From NCBI GenBank assembly GCA_016284315.1, contig JAEEOO010000028.1:1-64000 (forward strand): a stretch of DNA of 64,000 nucleotides, in the 5' to 3' direction. The position numbers and the translations under genes were made by a program. The notes under the pieces were generated by a model. The model was not told the DNA's origin and made no database searches. It was given only the letters and a program-made list of their open reading frames with translations. The DNA comes from Lachnospiraceae bacterium. GTDB taxonomy: Bacteria > Bacillota > Clostridia > Lachnospirales > Lachnospiraceae. Below are positions 8,618-18,793 of the stretch, in pieces (positions within the stretch are counted from its first letter, which is position 1; the number at the start of each line of letters is the position of its first letter).

Positions 8618-10285
8618 TTAAATGTAATTCAGAAGTGTATTCTGGATGATCTTGCCGGTGGCGGTAAGAGCTGCCTGGTAGGTCATCTCAGAGCTTGAAA
8701 GCTGGATGGCAACTTCTGTAATATCGATATCCTCGTTCTCGCTCCTAAGAGTTTCGAAGGTGGTCTTCTGGTTCTGCATACGGCTCTGGATAAGCTCCAG
8801 TTTGCTTGAACGGGTACCGACATTGGTTATTGCAAGGGAGGTGTCATCGAGATACTTCTGGAAGGAGGTGATTCCCTTCTCAAATCTCTTCTGGCAAACA
8901 TCCTTTTCGTAGGTCAGTGCCTTCTCAGCTGCAACGAGCTGGTTCTGGAGAGTATTGAGAGCAAGCTCATTTGAGGTCTCAGCGATCTTGGTCTCGATAT
9001 TGCTCTTTACCGCTTCAAGATTCTGTACTTTCTGAAGAGCTGCCACAAGGTCATCTACTTCGCGGCCGATTCCAAGGTTGTAGGATTCGTCTGCGGTTGA
9101 GTTGATTCGGATGGTCTGGTTGAATCCGACGTCATACTCGATGGACTGCTTGTCAACGATTCCCTTTAAGTAGTCAGCGTTGTACATAATGTCCTTGTAA
9201 ACGGTATCGGTATTGGCTCCGCTTGCATCGGTCTCCCACTCGGTTGCTTTGCAAGCGTAATAGTGTTCGGGGCGAAGGTCGGTTGCCTCGAAATTGGTCT
9301 TCGAGTAGTTGACCTTGATCTCACCTTCGGTTATTCCTGCTGTGGTGGGATCGTCCTTGGTGGACATAAGCTTTGCGTAAAGGTTTTTTCCAATGATAAG
9401 TTCGCCGGTATCGGTGATAAGATTCATCTCATCGTCACCAACTTGGTAAATGGTGGGGTCTGTTGAAAGACCGGACTTCTTTACATCTACGGTCTTTTCT
9501 TTATATTCTGCATCTACCTCATCGTATTCATAATAACTTAATGAAGGAGTCTTCTTAATGGTATGAGTTTTTCCTTCATTGTCTGTATATGTAATATCCT
9601 GTAATGCATCAAGATAGGTTCCGCTTCCGTCAGCCTTTCCGTCTACATCGTTATATGCGAGTCTTAATCTATAGCACTCTGTAGTCTCAATCTGGCTTTC
9701 GTTAACCGATGACATTGTTCCCGTATTAAAATTCGCAGCGGTCCATCCATCGATGGCTGAGGAATTAACATAGGTAAAGCTGTCGAGAGCAGTCTTGTCA
9801 AGCTGCTCGGTGAGCTGATAGGTTACGTTCTTGCTTGCCTTCTGGAAAGAAAGTGATGTGTCGGTCCTGTAGCCTGTAAAGACATATCTTCCCGCATAGC
9901 TTGCGTCGCCGGTCTTGTAGACTTCATCGCCAAGGGCCTTGAGCTGTTCGATGATGATCTTTCTGTCATCGCTGGTAAGATCACCATTGGATCCTCTGGT
10001 GGCCTGTTCGATCATCTTGGTAACGATTGAAGAGGTGTTCTTAAGAGCATCCTCAGTTACCTGAAGCCAGCTGTCCGCATCGGGAATATTCTTGCTGTAA
10101 TACTGAGTAACTTCTGTAACATTACTGCGAAGTCTAAGAGCTCTGATCGCGATAACGGGATCGTCTGATGCTCTGTTGATCTTCTTCTGAGTGGACATCT
10201 GGGTTGTGAGATTGTCCTGAAGGACTTTATTTGAGTTGATGTTATTCAGAGAGTTTCTCTGCATTATCTTGTTAGTGATTCTCAT
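8618..10285 (-). CDS. flgL: Flagellar hook-associated protein 3 FlgL (flagellin-like)
   Basis: MRITNKIMQRNSLNNINSNKVLQDNLTTQMSTQKKINRASDDPVIAIRALRL; C-terminal ITEVAIQLSSSEMTYQAALTATGKIIQNTLLNYI. Confidence 0.95.
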   Translation of the reverse strand: MRITNKIMQRNSLNNINSNKVLQDNLTTQMSTQKKINRASDDPVIAIRALRLRSNVTEVTQYYSKNIPDADSWLQVTEDALKNTSSIVTKMIEQATRGSNGDLTSDDRKIIIEQLKALGDEVYKTGDASYAGRYVFTGYRTDTSLSFQKASKNVTYQLTEQLDKTALDSFTYVNSSAIDGWTAANFNTGTMSSVNESQIETTECYRLRLAYNDVDGKADGSGTYLDALQDITYTDNEGKTHTIKKTPSLSYYEYDEVDAEYKEKTVDVKKSGLSTDPTIYQVGDDEMNLITDTGELIIGKNLYAKLMSTKDDPTTAGITEGEIKVNYSKTNFEATDLRPEHYYACKATEWETDASGANTDTVYKDIMYNADYLKGIVDKQSIEYDVGFNQTIRINSTADESYNLGIGREVDDLVAALQKVQNLEAVKSNIETKIAETSNELALNTLQNQLVAAEKALTYEKDVCQKRFEKGITSFQKYLDDTSLAITNVGTRSSKLELIQSRMQNQKTTFETLRSENEDIDITEVAIQLSSSEMTYQAALTATGKIIQNTLLNYI

Positions 10286-10308
10286 AGGCCGTTTCTCCTA
10301 ACCAAAGG

Positions 10309-12402
10309 TTATACACCTGTCTGAAGGATAAGTCTGTCGTAAATCTCCTGGAACACCTGGATCATCTTGGATGAGAGGTTGTATGCGTTCTGGAATTTAA
10401 CGAGATTAACTGCTTCTTCATCTTCATCAACGCCGGAGATCGATGTTCTCTTTACGTCGATGCTGTTCTGAATATTTTCGTAGCTTGCTTCAAAGGTTCT
10501 TGCGCTTGCAGAGTTAAGAGCTACGTCGGAAAGTACCGACTGAAGGAACTTGTCTGCGGATGATCCTCTGAAGGAAAGGACTTCTTTATTGAATGCGATC
10601 TCTCTTAAGTGCTCGATAAGGTCATTCTGTTCAACACCGTCCTCAGCCTTGAACTTGTTTGCCATAAGTGAGGGATCGTTTGAAAGTGCGGTGGTAATTG
10701 TAAAGTTACCTGCGGTCAGTCTGTAGTAGCTGTCGTCGGCTACGTTAACTGAGTAGGAATCAAGCTTACCGTCATTATCTGCATCTCCGGCATATGCTCC
10801 GTACTTCGTGCTGAAGAGAAGCTGTGAAGACTCGAGACCTTCCTGATAGCTGGCCTTGTCACCGGTAAACATCTCGGTGTTGGTCGCTCCGCCGTCGCCC
10901 TTTGAAAGGGTATCGTTGTAAGCTGCTGCGAATACTCTTACCCACTCGTTCATCTGACGCATGTAGTAAGGGATTCCCTGATAATTGATGTTTGAACCGA
11001 TCTTACACGTCTTGCCTTCGCGGTCGTTGGTGATGTGGCTGGTGTTGCCGTTTCCAACTTCGGAAAGGACTATATCGTAGGTGTATTTACCGGTAGTTGC
11101 GTCGTAGTTAAAAGTCCAGGAATCGTAAGCGAACTCTTTGTTTCCGATATTGATGATTCCGCCCTGATCTGAGAGGTTGCTCTTATCAAGATCCTTGAGC
11201 CACTCTGCGGTAACTTCTACGGTTGCAAGATCATTATCATGATGGATCACTGTTGAAAGATCAGTGGGGTTCTTAACAATTCGTCCTGTATCATTTCCAT
11301 CAGCATCCTTCTCAGTGTAGTAACCATTGGATGTTGTTGTAACAGTTCCTGTAAAGTACTCGCCGTTGTTACCGTCTCTTAATTCAACAAGTCCGCGGAG
11401 CTTTCCGCCCATTGCTGCGTTGTCCAGATGGAACTTCTGACCACGCTCTTTTACGTAATCGTTCCAGCTCTGCTTCTCATCGTTGGGGATGGTGTCATTG
11501 GTTACAACGTCTGCCTGGTAGGTTGAATATAATGAAGAGGATACCCAGTAAACATCGTAGAGTCCGTCGATATCCGTCTGGTTTACTTTCTCAGTGTTTG
11601 CTCTTGCCACAACTTCAAGCTTGTGGTAATCGCTCATATCAACCAGGATCTGGCCTCCCGCGATCTTTACGATGTAGCGGTTAGCGCCGGTCTCTCTTGT
11701 GGGATCGTTGGCGTCGGTGATAGGTGTTTCAACTGTAGTTACGTCTACGATCTCTGAGAGTTCATCGATGAGCTTTGTTCTCTGGTCACGAAGTTCGTTT
11801 GCCTTCTGGCCGGTAAGCTCGATGGTATTGATCTGCTTGTTTAAGGATGCGATCTCGCTTGCGTAGGAGTTGATCTGGTCAACCTGAAGCTTGATCTCGG
11901 AGTTGATGTCCTTCTGCATCTTCTGAAGGTTTCCGTAAACTCCGTTAAAGTAGTCGGTAAGCTGGCCGGCATATCCGACGAGCTGTGACTTGGTTGAAGC
12001 GTCTGAGGGGTTCTTCATGAGCTCTTCCAGTCCCTTGATGGCGAACTGGTCAAATACCTGTGAGAATCCTGCGTTGTTACCGGAATCGTAGAAGTAACCT
12101 TCCATCTCTTCCATGTAGTATGACTTCATGTGGTACTCACCAACGGTTGCATTGTTGTTCCAGAATTTTGCATCGTAGAACTCGTCCCTTATTCTTTCAA
12201 CTGCAAGGGTAGCAACGCCGGCACCTGCGCATCCGTAGGTTGCGAAGGTTCTGATAGCTTCTGCTGCCTGGGTCTTTACTTCCTGGCGGCTGTAACCTTT
12301 GGTTTGTACGTTTGAGATATTGTTTGCGGTTGTATTGAGGGACGCATTACTTGCAAGCAATCCCGAATATGCTATGTTAAGTCCAAAAAATGTTGAAGAC
12401 AT
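10309..12402 (-). CDS. flgK: Flagellar hook-associated protein FlgK (copy 1)
   Basis: N-term FFGLNIAYSGLLASNASLNTTANNISNVQTKGYSRQ; C-term DEDEEAVNLVKFQNAYNLSSKMIQVFQEIYDRLI. Confidence 0.93.
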   Translation of the reverse strand: MSSTFFGLNIAYSGLLASNASLNTTANNISNVQTKGYSRQEVKTQAAEAIRTFATYGCAGAGVATLAVERIRDEFYDAKFWNNNATVGEYHMKSYYMEEMEGYFYDSGNNAGFSQVFDQFAIKGLEELMKNPSDASTKSQLVGYAGQLTDYFNGVYGNLQKMQKDINSEIKLQVDQINSYASEIASLNKQINTIELTGQKANELRDQRTKLIDELSEIVDVTTVETPITDANDPTRETGANRYIVKIAGGQILVDMSDYHKLEVVARANTEKVNQTDIDGLYDVYWVSSSLYSTYQADVVTNDTIPNDEKQSWNDYVKERGQKFHLDNAAMGGKLRGLVELRDGNNGEYFTGTVTTTSNGYYTEKDADGNDTGRIVKNPTDLSTVIHHDNDLATVEVTAEWLKDLDKSNLSDQGGIINIGNKEFAYDSWTFNYDATTGKYTYDIVLSEVGNGNTSHITNDREGKTCKIGSNINYQGIPYYMRQMNEWVRVFAAAYNDTLSKGDGGATNTEMFTGDKASYQEGLESSQLLFSTKYGAYAGDADNDGKLDSYSVNVADDSYYRLTAGNFTITTALSNDPSLMANKFKAEDGVEQNDLIEHLREIAFNKEVLSFRGSSADKFLQSVLSDVALNSASARTFEASYENIQNSIDVKRTSISGVDEDEEAVNLVKFQNAYNLSSKMIQVFQEIYDRLILQTGV

Positions 12403-12420
12403 ATGCGTCCTCCTTTCTTA

Positions 12421-14331
12421 TTAAGCAAGTGATGTAAGAAGATGCTCCAGCATCTCGTCCACCACGTTTATAAAGCGGCTTGATGCGTTGTAAGCGCTCT
12501 GGAATTTGATCATGTTTGAAAGTTCTTCGTCGGATGATACGGCGTGAACCTGATCTCTTGCACTCTCTGCTGCGCTTACTGTGTTTTCCTGGTTCTCATA
12601 GATGGCGTTGTAAACGTAAGATGAGTTTGCAACCTGAGAAACAAGATCGTCGTAATATCCTAAAACGCTTACCTGCTTTAATACGTTGGGGTTAAGGGTG
12701 TGGATCTCGTCAGTGAAGACTGCCTTGAGCTTTGCCATGGTGTTAAGGTCTTCGGATCCGTCCTCAAGTCTGAATCCAAGTTTTGCAGGTGCCTGCATCA
12801 GTTCCTGATTCATCTGGGTGTTTGAAAGTGAGTAGAGAGTGTAGATCTCTTCGGGAGCGTAACTCTCTTTTTCGTATACCCAGTAGTCACCGTCAAGTGA
12901 ATTTCCATTGCCATCGGTTAATCCGGTGAGATGAAGCTTTGTGTATCCCTTTCCACCGATCTTTTCAAAAATTGAATAGGGGATTCCTTCTTCGTTGGTA
13001 AGGTATCCGTCAGGATTTACTGCGATAGCCTTGATAGTAGTGTTTCCCGAGTCATCGGTGTAGGTAAATTCTGAAAGGTTTACAGCGTTTCCGTCCTCAT
13101 CAGTTGCGGTAACCATTGGTGTAGCAGTTGTTCCGGTTGAGAAAGTGGTACGGCCTGCTGCATCTGCAAGTACATCGTTGATGGATACCATTGTGTTATG
13201 AATGAGCTGGTCAAATTCTGCCTGAACATTCATAAGAACTGACTGGGAAACTTTATCGTACTCTCCGCCTGCGATATCTGCATAGGTGGCTCTGTGGTCG
13301 CCTCTTGCAAGGAGCATTGCCTTTACTCCGCCGATATCGGTTCCAAGCTCTGAAGATACTTCTCTGTTTAAATTGAAAACAAGTGCGTTCTCAATGTTAA
13401 ATGTCTTTGTCTTTAAAGTGGTAACACCGTTCTGGGTGATGTCTTTCTTTAATACTCCGTCGGTGGTGATCAGCATTCCCTTTCCATTGGGGAACTCGTC
13501 ACTTCCGGGAAGAACGTTTGCGTTCTGGGGCCAGAAGGGTGTGTAGAATCCGGTAATGGAATTAACGTCGAGCCCGATCTGGTAGCAGGTGCTTCCCTTT
13601 ACGAAGTCCTCGCCTTCGATCTGAACGTATACGTTTCCGAAGGTGTCGGTATCGTAGGTAATGTCAACAAGCTTTGACAATTCATCAAGGATCAGGTTTC
13701 TCTGGTCCTTAAGGTCGTTGGCATGCTCGATCTTGCCCATCTCGATAGCTCTGATCTGGTCGTTTAAGTCAAGGATCTTTTGTCCGTATTCATTTATCTT
13801 TTCTACTTGCTGTTTTACCTGGAGATTCAGGTTGTCCTGATAGCCCGAAAGCCCGTCGTATACGGACTGAGCTCTGGTGAGAAACTCAGAAGCCTCCTGG
13901 ATAAGTGTGCTCTGGGTAACAGAGCTGCAAGGATCCTTAGATAACTCCTGAACTGCAGTCCAGAGATCGGAAAGCTGGGTCTGGAAGGCTTCGCCGTTCA
14001 TTTCTCCGAGCTGATCCTCAACTTCAAGAAGGGTATCTCTCGATACCTCGTAAAACATACTTCTTCCCGATTCTTTTCTGAAAGTTCTGTCGAGGAAATA
14101 ATCTCTGATCTGCTTTACATTAGAATATGATACACCAAGACCGGACTGCTGCGGAGAAACCGCGCTGGCCGTCTTGGAAATGGTCATGTATAATTTGTCG
14201 GACTGTTCAACCTGCTGACGAGTGTAACCTTCCGTATCTGCATTGGTGAGGTTATGCGCAACGGTGTTAAGCGCATTGTGACTCGTCTGCAATCCGGAGG
14301 TTCCCACATATAAGCTGCTCCACAAGGACAT
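12421..14331 (-). CDS. flgK: Flagellar hook-associated protein FlgK (copy 2)
   Basis: N-term LYVGTSGLQTSHNALNTVAHNLTNADTEGYTRQQV; C-term SSDEELSNMIKFQSAYNASSRFINVVDEMLEHLL. Confidence 0.93.
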   Translation of the reverse strand: MSLWSSLYVGTSGLQTSHNALNTVAHNLTNADTEGYTRQQVEQSDKLYMTISKTASAVSPQQSGLGVSYSNVKQIRDYFLDRTFRKESGRSMFYEVSRDTLLEVEDQLGEMNGEAFQTQLSDLWTAVQELSKDPCSSVTQSTLIQEASEFLTRAQSVYDGLSGYQDNLNLQVKQQVEKINEYGQKILDLNDQIRAIEMGKIEHANDLKDQRNLILDELSKLVDITYDTDTFGNVYVQIEGEDFVKGSTCYQIGLDVNSITGFYTPFWPQNANVLPGSDEFPNGKGMLITTDGVLKKDITQNGVTTLKTKTFNIENALVFNLNREVSSELGTDIGGVKAMLLARGDHRATYADIAGGEYDKVSQSVLMNVQAEFDQLIHNTMVSINDVLADAAGRTTFSTGTTATPMVTATDEDGNAVNLSEFTYTDDSGNTTIKAIAVNPDGYLTNEEGIPYSIFEKIGGKGYTKLHLTGLTDGNGNSLDGDYWVYEKESYAPEEIYTLYSLSNTQMNQELMQAPAKLGFRLEDGSEDLNTMAKLKAVFTDEIHTLNPNVLKQVSVLGYYDDLVSQVANSSYVYNAIYENQENTVSAAESARDQVHAVSSDEELSNMIKFQSAYNASSRFINVVDEMLEHLLTSLA

Positions 14332-14353
14332 ATGTTAACCCTCCATATTGGAT

Positions 14354-14872
14354 TTACTGTTTGGCATCGAATCCTTTGCGGTTAACACCCATCGTTTCTC
14401 CGGTGTTGTATGCTCCGCGGGAGTAGTTCGCCGTCTCCGGTGCGGTCTTCATTGCCTGAAGTAAGTTCAGTTCAAATTCAACCATCTCAATTGAGTTCTT
14501 GAGAAGTTCGCCGTTCTGACGGTTTACCTGCTGCAGCGCTTCGGCGGATTTTTTGATCCTGTCGATGGCTGCTGCCAATGCCTTCTGCTCTTCGGGTCTG
14601 GAGGAAAGTATTTCCACCAGCTCTGTAAGCTTCAAAGTGTTAACATCCTTGTTCAACACGTTGGCCATGTCTTTCATTATCTCGTTGCGTTTTTTATCGA
14701 GATTGACAATAATTCCTGTTTTGTCCTGCTCCTCTTCCGTGAGTAGCGTTAAGGCTTCCAGATCACCCTTGACGATCACTGCCGTCTTCTTACGGGATGT
14801 TTCCAGAAGCCCATCATAGCTGTCGGATTCCTTATTAAGGATATCGATCAAGTTTTCCATCAAACTTGCCAT
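14354..14872 (-). CDS. flgN: Flagellar chaperone FlgN
   Basis: Small helical protein between flgK and flgM: LIDILNKESDSYDGLLETSRKKTAVIVKGDLEALTLLTEEEQ. Confidence 0.85.
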   Translation of the reverse strand: MASLMENLIDILNKESDSYDGLLETSRKKTAVIVKGDLEALTLLTEEEQDKTGIIVNLDKKRNEIMKDMANVLNKDVNTLKLTELVEILSSRPEEQKALAAAIDRIKKSAEALQQVNRQNGELLKNSIEMVEFELNLLQAMKTAPETANYSRGAYNTGETMGVNRKGFDAKQ

Positions 14873-14883
14873 TAATTATGCTC

Positions 14884-15165
14884 CTATACAAGGCCCTGCT
14901 GGAACTTAGCAAGAAGTTTGTCTGCAAAGCTCTCGGTACTTACATTATATTCGTTGTTCTGTACCTGCTTCTTAACCTCTGCTACGAGATCTTCTCTCAT
15001 ATCAGGAGTCTTTGCAAGTGCTGCCTTAGCTATCTGCAGGTCTTTTCCGAAGCTGCTGATAGAAATCTGGTCTGCAACATGAGAAGTCGCATTGGTCTTC
15101 TGTACCTGGCGAGTCTTCTGTGTCTGGTATACGCTCTGTACCTGATTGTAAGCTTCTATTCGCAT
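14884..15165 (-). CDS. flgM: Anti-sigma-28 factor FlgM
   Basis: ISISSFGKDLQIAKAALAKTPDMREDLVAEVKKQVQNNEYNVSTESFADKLL. Confidence 0.88.
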   Translation of the reverse strand: MRIEAYNQVQSVYQTQKTRQVQKTNATSHVADQISISSFGKDLQIAKAALAKTPDMREDLVAEVKKQVQNNEYNVSTESFADKLLAKFQQGLV

Positions 15166-15256
15166 AAGGATGCCTCCCTCCGTAAATAAAATCGTGTAAT
15201 AAGTGTTTTGGTGGTTACGGTTGCCTCGCGGCGCCCGTTTAATCTTTACAGTTAGT

Positions 15257-15282
15257 TTATCGGAGACTTTTTATTTTTCTTA
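15257..15282 (-). promoter_or_regulatory. Putative sigma-28 (SigD) promoter of the flgM operon
   Basis: Minus strand TAAG-N14-TCCGATAA, close to the TAAA-N14/15-GCCGATAA consensus, ~90 nt upstream of flgM. Confidence 0.5.
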
Positions 15283-15341
15283 AGGGGAAAATCTGGATTT
15301 TTTTTAAAATTTTTCCATTTTCTTCCATATAAGGCATAAAA

Positions 15342-15376
15342 AAACTCCGGTCACATTTTATATCGGACCGGAGTTT
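15342..15376. terminator. Terminator hairpin between the GH31 gene and the flagellar operon
   Basis: AAACTCCGGTC-acattttatatcg-GACCGGAGTTT, 11 bp perfect stem. Confidence 0.75.
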
Positions 15377-15383
15377 GAAAACT

Positions 15384-17408
15384 TTATGCTTTTTTGAATA
15401 CGGGCATGTACTCGATGGGAGCGTCCACAGTTACGGTCTGTCCGCCTTCGAAGGTCTCGCCGGTGGAGGTTAAAGTCCACTTTCCTGCAGGGAGATATAC
15501 GTCTCTCTTGAAGCAGTTGAGCTCAAAGATGGGCGCTACAAGGTACTCGCTACCGAACATGTACTGATCCTGAAGCTCCCAGCACTTCTTGTCCTCGGGG
15601 AACTCGAAGAACATGGTACGGATAAGAGGTGCACCATTGGTGCTTGCCTCGTCGTAGAGCTTCTTGATGTAATCATGCATGCTGACGCGAACGTCATAAT
15701 ACTTCTTCATGATCTTGTAGTTGTCCTCGCCGTAGCTCCAAAGCTCGTTGGGCTGACCGGTGTGGAGGTATCCGCCTCCCCAATCTCTGTCGTCGAGAGG
15801 TGGAATATTGTAAGGTCCACGGTCTCCGTGCATACGAAGAACTGCGGAGTATACAGCGAACTGGTACCAGCGGATCAGAAGCTGTCTGAAGTCGGGATCG
15901 TTAACGTCATCAGTCATGAAACCACCGATGTCTGTGGTCCACCAGGGAATACCTGCAAGACCCATGTTAAGTCCACACTGAACCTGCTCATAAAATGCCT
16001 GGAATGTAGAAGGAACGTCGCCGGACCATACTACATTTCCGTACTTCTGGCTTCCTGCCCATGCGCAGCGGAGAAGATTTACGACAGTACCGTCACCTAA
16101 ATCTTTCATCTTATCATAGAAGACTCTGCTGTACATCTGGGGGTACATGTTGCTTACCTGGAGCGCAGGGCCTGCACTGTAGCGGTAATTCTCGAAATCA
16201 TATACGCCGTAGTCGGGCTCTGAATTGTCGAGCCAGAAAGCGTCGATTCCGAAATCATAGTAATTCTTCTTGCAGACATTCCATACATACTCGCGGCACT
16301 CGGGATTGAAAGGATCGATCTCTACACAGTCGCCCTGATAGTCGTAGGTCTGGTCTGCTCCGCGCTCTGTTCTGATGAGGAGTCCCTTGTCCATCATGGG
16401 ATAGAAGTTCTCGCTCTTTCTGTCAACAGAGGGCCATACTGATACGATGACCTTGATGCCCATGGAGTGGAGTTCGTCTACCATTGCCTTGGGATCGGGC
16501 CAGTATTTCTTATCAAATTTCCAGTCACCCTGTACGGTCCAGTGGAAGAAGTCGATAACGATCTGGTCGATCTTGATGCCTTCCTTCTGATATGCTCTTG
16601 CCACCTCAAGAACTTCGTCCTGAGTTCTGTAGCGGAGCTTGCACTGCCAAAGTCCCATAAGGTTCTCGGGGAACTTGGGAGCATGGCCGGTAACTGCGGT
16701 GTAGTTGGCAAGTATCTCCTTGGGACCATCTGCTGCAGTGATCCAATAGTCCATTTCCTTGGTGGAGCGTGCGATCCATTCGGTGTAGTTCTTACCGAAG
16801 GTTACGCGTCCAACCGCGGGGTTATTCCAAAGAAGTCCGTATCCGAGAGATGAGGTCATGAAAGGAACGGAGATCTGGGAGTTTCTCTGTGCGAGCTCAA
16901 GTACGCAGCCCTTTAAGTCAAGGTCCTGCTGCTGATACTGGCCCATACCGAAGATCTTTTCATCTTTGTTGGCATCAAACTTTACGTTAAGAGAGAAATC
17001 GCTTCCTCCGATGATGCCCTTCCATTCACGGTTAACGATCTTCAAGCAGCGGCTTCCCTGTGAGATTGTTCCGTCGTATGAACGGTAATATTCTCTAAGG
17101 ATAAGCTTGTCGTCTCTGAAAAATGAGATAATGCCGACGAAGTTAACCTCAGCCTTAAGGCGTCCATTGGTTATTGTGGCATAGGTTCTCTTGTCGATGG
17201 TGCCGTCTCCCACCCAGTGATCACGCTCAAAGATCTCGATCTTTGCATCCACTGCGGGTACCTTTTCGGTCAGCGCCCAGTCATTGCCGGTAAACTTCCC
17301 GAACTTGGTAGCTCTAACTCTGAATGAATCTTTTCCCCAGGGCTCGATAACAAGTTTCTCTCCCCCTCGGTAGCAAACCAGTGCTCCGTTTTCTTTTTCA
17401 AAACCCAT
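15384..17408 (-). CDS. Glycoside hydrolase family 31 (alpha-xylosidase/alpha-glucosidase-like)
   Basis: GLWQCKLRYRTQDEVLEVARAYQKEGIKIDQIVIDFFHW; IDAFWLDNSEPDYG; WTTDIGGF. Confidence 0.92.
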   Translation of the reverse strand: MGFEKENGALVCYRGGEKLVIEPWGKDSFRVRATKFGKFTGNDWALTEKVPAVDAKIEIFERDHWVGDGTIDKRTYATITNGRLKAEVNFVGIISFFRDDKLILREYYRSYDGTISQGSRCLKIVNREWKGIIGGSDFSLNVKFDANKDEKIFGMGQYQQQDLDLKGCVLELAQRNSQISVPFMTSSLGYGLLWNNPAVGRVTFGKNYTEWIARSTKEMDYWITAADGPKEILANYTAVTGHAPKFPENLMGLWQCKLRYRTQDEVLEVARAYQKEGIKIDQIVIDFFHWTVQGDWKFDKKYWPDPKAMVDELHSMGIKVIVSVWPSVDRKSENFYPMMDKGLLIRTERGADQTYDYQGDCVEIDPFNPECREYVWNVCKKNYYDFGIDAFWLDNSEPDYGVYDFENYRYSAGPALQVSNMYPQMYSRVFYDKMKDLGDGTVVNLLRCAWAGSQKYGNVVWSGDVPSTFQAFYEQVQCGLNMGLAGIPWWTTDIGGFMTDDVNDPDFRQLLIRWYQFAVYSAVLRMHGDRGPYNIPPLDDRDWGGGYLHTGQPNELWSYGEDNYKIMKKYYDVRVSMHDYIKKLYDEASTNGAPLIRTMFFEFPEDKKCWELQDQYMFGSEYLVAPIFELNCFKRDVYLPAGKWTLTSTGETFEGGQTVTVDAPIEYMPVFKKA

Positions 17409-17555
17409 TTGAAATCCTCCTAATAGGTGATTGTATTTAAGAACTGTGGCTTTATAATACGCTCAATTTTGTTATATGTATATCAAGTAATTTCCTGCTT
17501 TGAAAATCTTTACGTGAAATATTTTTATATTTTTGTTTTGTGTTTATATTCCGGA

Positions 17556-18764
17556 CTAGTTGAGGTTTACCTTTACATTCTCTCTGAGGTAGTTCATAAC
17601 GTCCTCGGTAAGGAATGTAATTCTGTAATCTTCGGGATTGAGTTCCTTAACTTCCTCAGACTCGGGATCGTAACCTGCAGTTGTAATGAACTCGTTAAGT
17701 CTTGCCTTGAGAGCTTCCTCGTCAAGTACGAAGCCTTCCTTCTCAGCGATGGTAGCAAGTACAACGTCGATCTTGAGCTGCTCGTAGCTGTTCTGATAGA
17801 TGAACTGCTCTTTGCTGATTCCAAGAAGCTGTGCTGCAAGAGTATCTGCATCGGTTCCGTATACCTGAGCATACTGATCAAGAAGATCTGATGCATCCTG
17901 CTGATAGCTGTAAACGAGGTTGTCAGGGAATTCATCTTTATAAGTAGCGATTCCGACAAGTTCCTGTACGATAGCATTCTCAAGATCCGCATCGTACTGC
18001 TGCTTGATCTGGGCATCATAGTATTCCTTCCAGAAGCCCTTGATACCGTCGTATCCTACAACAGGTTCTGAACCGGTGGTAGCATTGAATGCATCAACGA
18101 TAGCTTCCTCGGGGATAATGTAGTTAACGGTGCAGGTAAATACTACTGCCTGACCTGCAAGGTCAGCATTTCCGTAGTTCTCGGGGAAGGTAAGGTCAAG
18201 GTCAACGGTCTCGCCGGGCTTTACGCCAACAAGTCCGTCCTCAAATCCGTCGATGAAAGAGTGAGATCCGATCCAAAGGGTGTAGCCCTGTGCGGTTCCG
18301 CCGTCGAATGCAACGCCGTCTTTCTTTCCTTCGAAGTCGAGGCTGATAACGTCTCCATTTTCGACAGCTCTGTCAGTAATGCAATTCTCCTCGGCAACGG
18401 TGGGCGCGGTTGTACCGATCTGCTGCTTAAGGATGTAATCAAGGTCGTCGTCACTGACGAAGTACTGGTCAACAAGGTTTACTTCAATACTCTTGTAATC
18501 GCCCACCTCAACATACTTTGCAAGTTCAAGGTCGGTAACGTTCATTCTTGTTCCGTCCCAGTTTGCAAGATCAAGGGGCGTTTGTTCTGAAGTTTCAGTC
18601 TCGGTGCCTGCTTCGTTATCTGTTTCTGTACCCTCGGTTGCCGTGGTGGTCTCACCCTGAGTATTCTCGGTCTCGTTGTTCTTTTTTCCGCAGCCTGCGA
18701 TGCATGCGATGGAAAGAGCTGCAGCAAGCATTGCTACGAGTGACTTTTTGATGTTCTTTTTCAT
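17556..18764 (-). CDS. Trigger-factor-like FKBP-type peptidyl-prolyl isomerase lipoprotein
   Basis: Lipobox MKKNIKKSLVAMLAAALSIACIAGCGKK; VENGDVISLDFEGKKDGVAFDGGTAQGYTLWIGSHSFIDGFEDGLVGVKPGETVDLDLTFPENYGNADLAGQAVVFTCTVNYI. Confidence 0.85.
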   Translation of the reverse strand: MKKNIKKSLVAMLAAALSIACIAGCGKKNNETENTQGETTTATEGTETDNEAGTETETSEQTPLDLANWDGTRMNVTDLELAKYVEVGDYKSIEVNLVDQYFVSDDDLDYILKQQIGTTAPTVAEENCITDRAVENGDVISLDFEGKKDGVAFDGGTAQGYTLWIGSHSFIDGFEDGLVGVKPGETVDLDLTFPENYGNADLAGQAVVFTCTVNYIIPEEAIVDAFNATTGSEPVVGYDGIKGFWKEYYDAQIKQQYDADLENAIVQELVGIATYKDEFPDNLVYSYQQDASDLLDQYAQVYGTDADTLAAQLLGISKEQFIYQNSYEQLKIDVVLATIAEKEGFVLDEEALKARLNEFITTAGYDPESEEVKELNPEDYRITFLTEDVMNYLRENVKVNLN

Positions 18765-18793
18765 TTTTTTCCTCTTAAATCTAAATATTTGTA

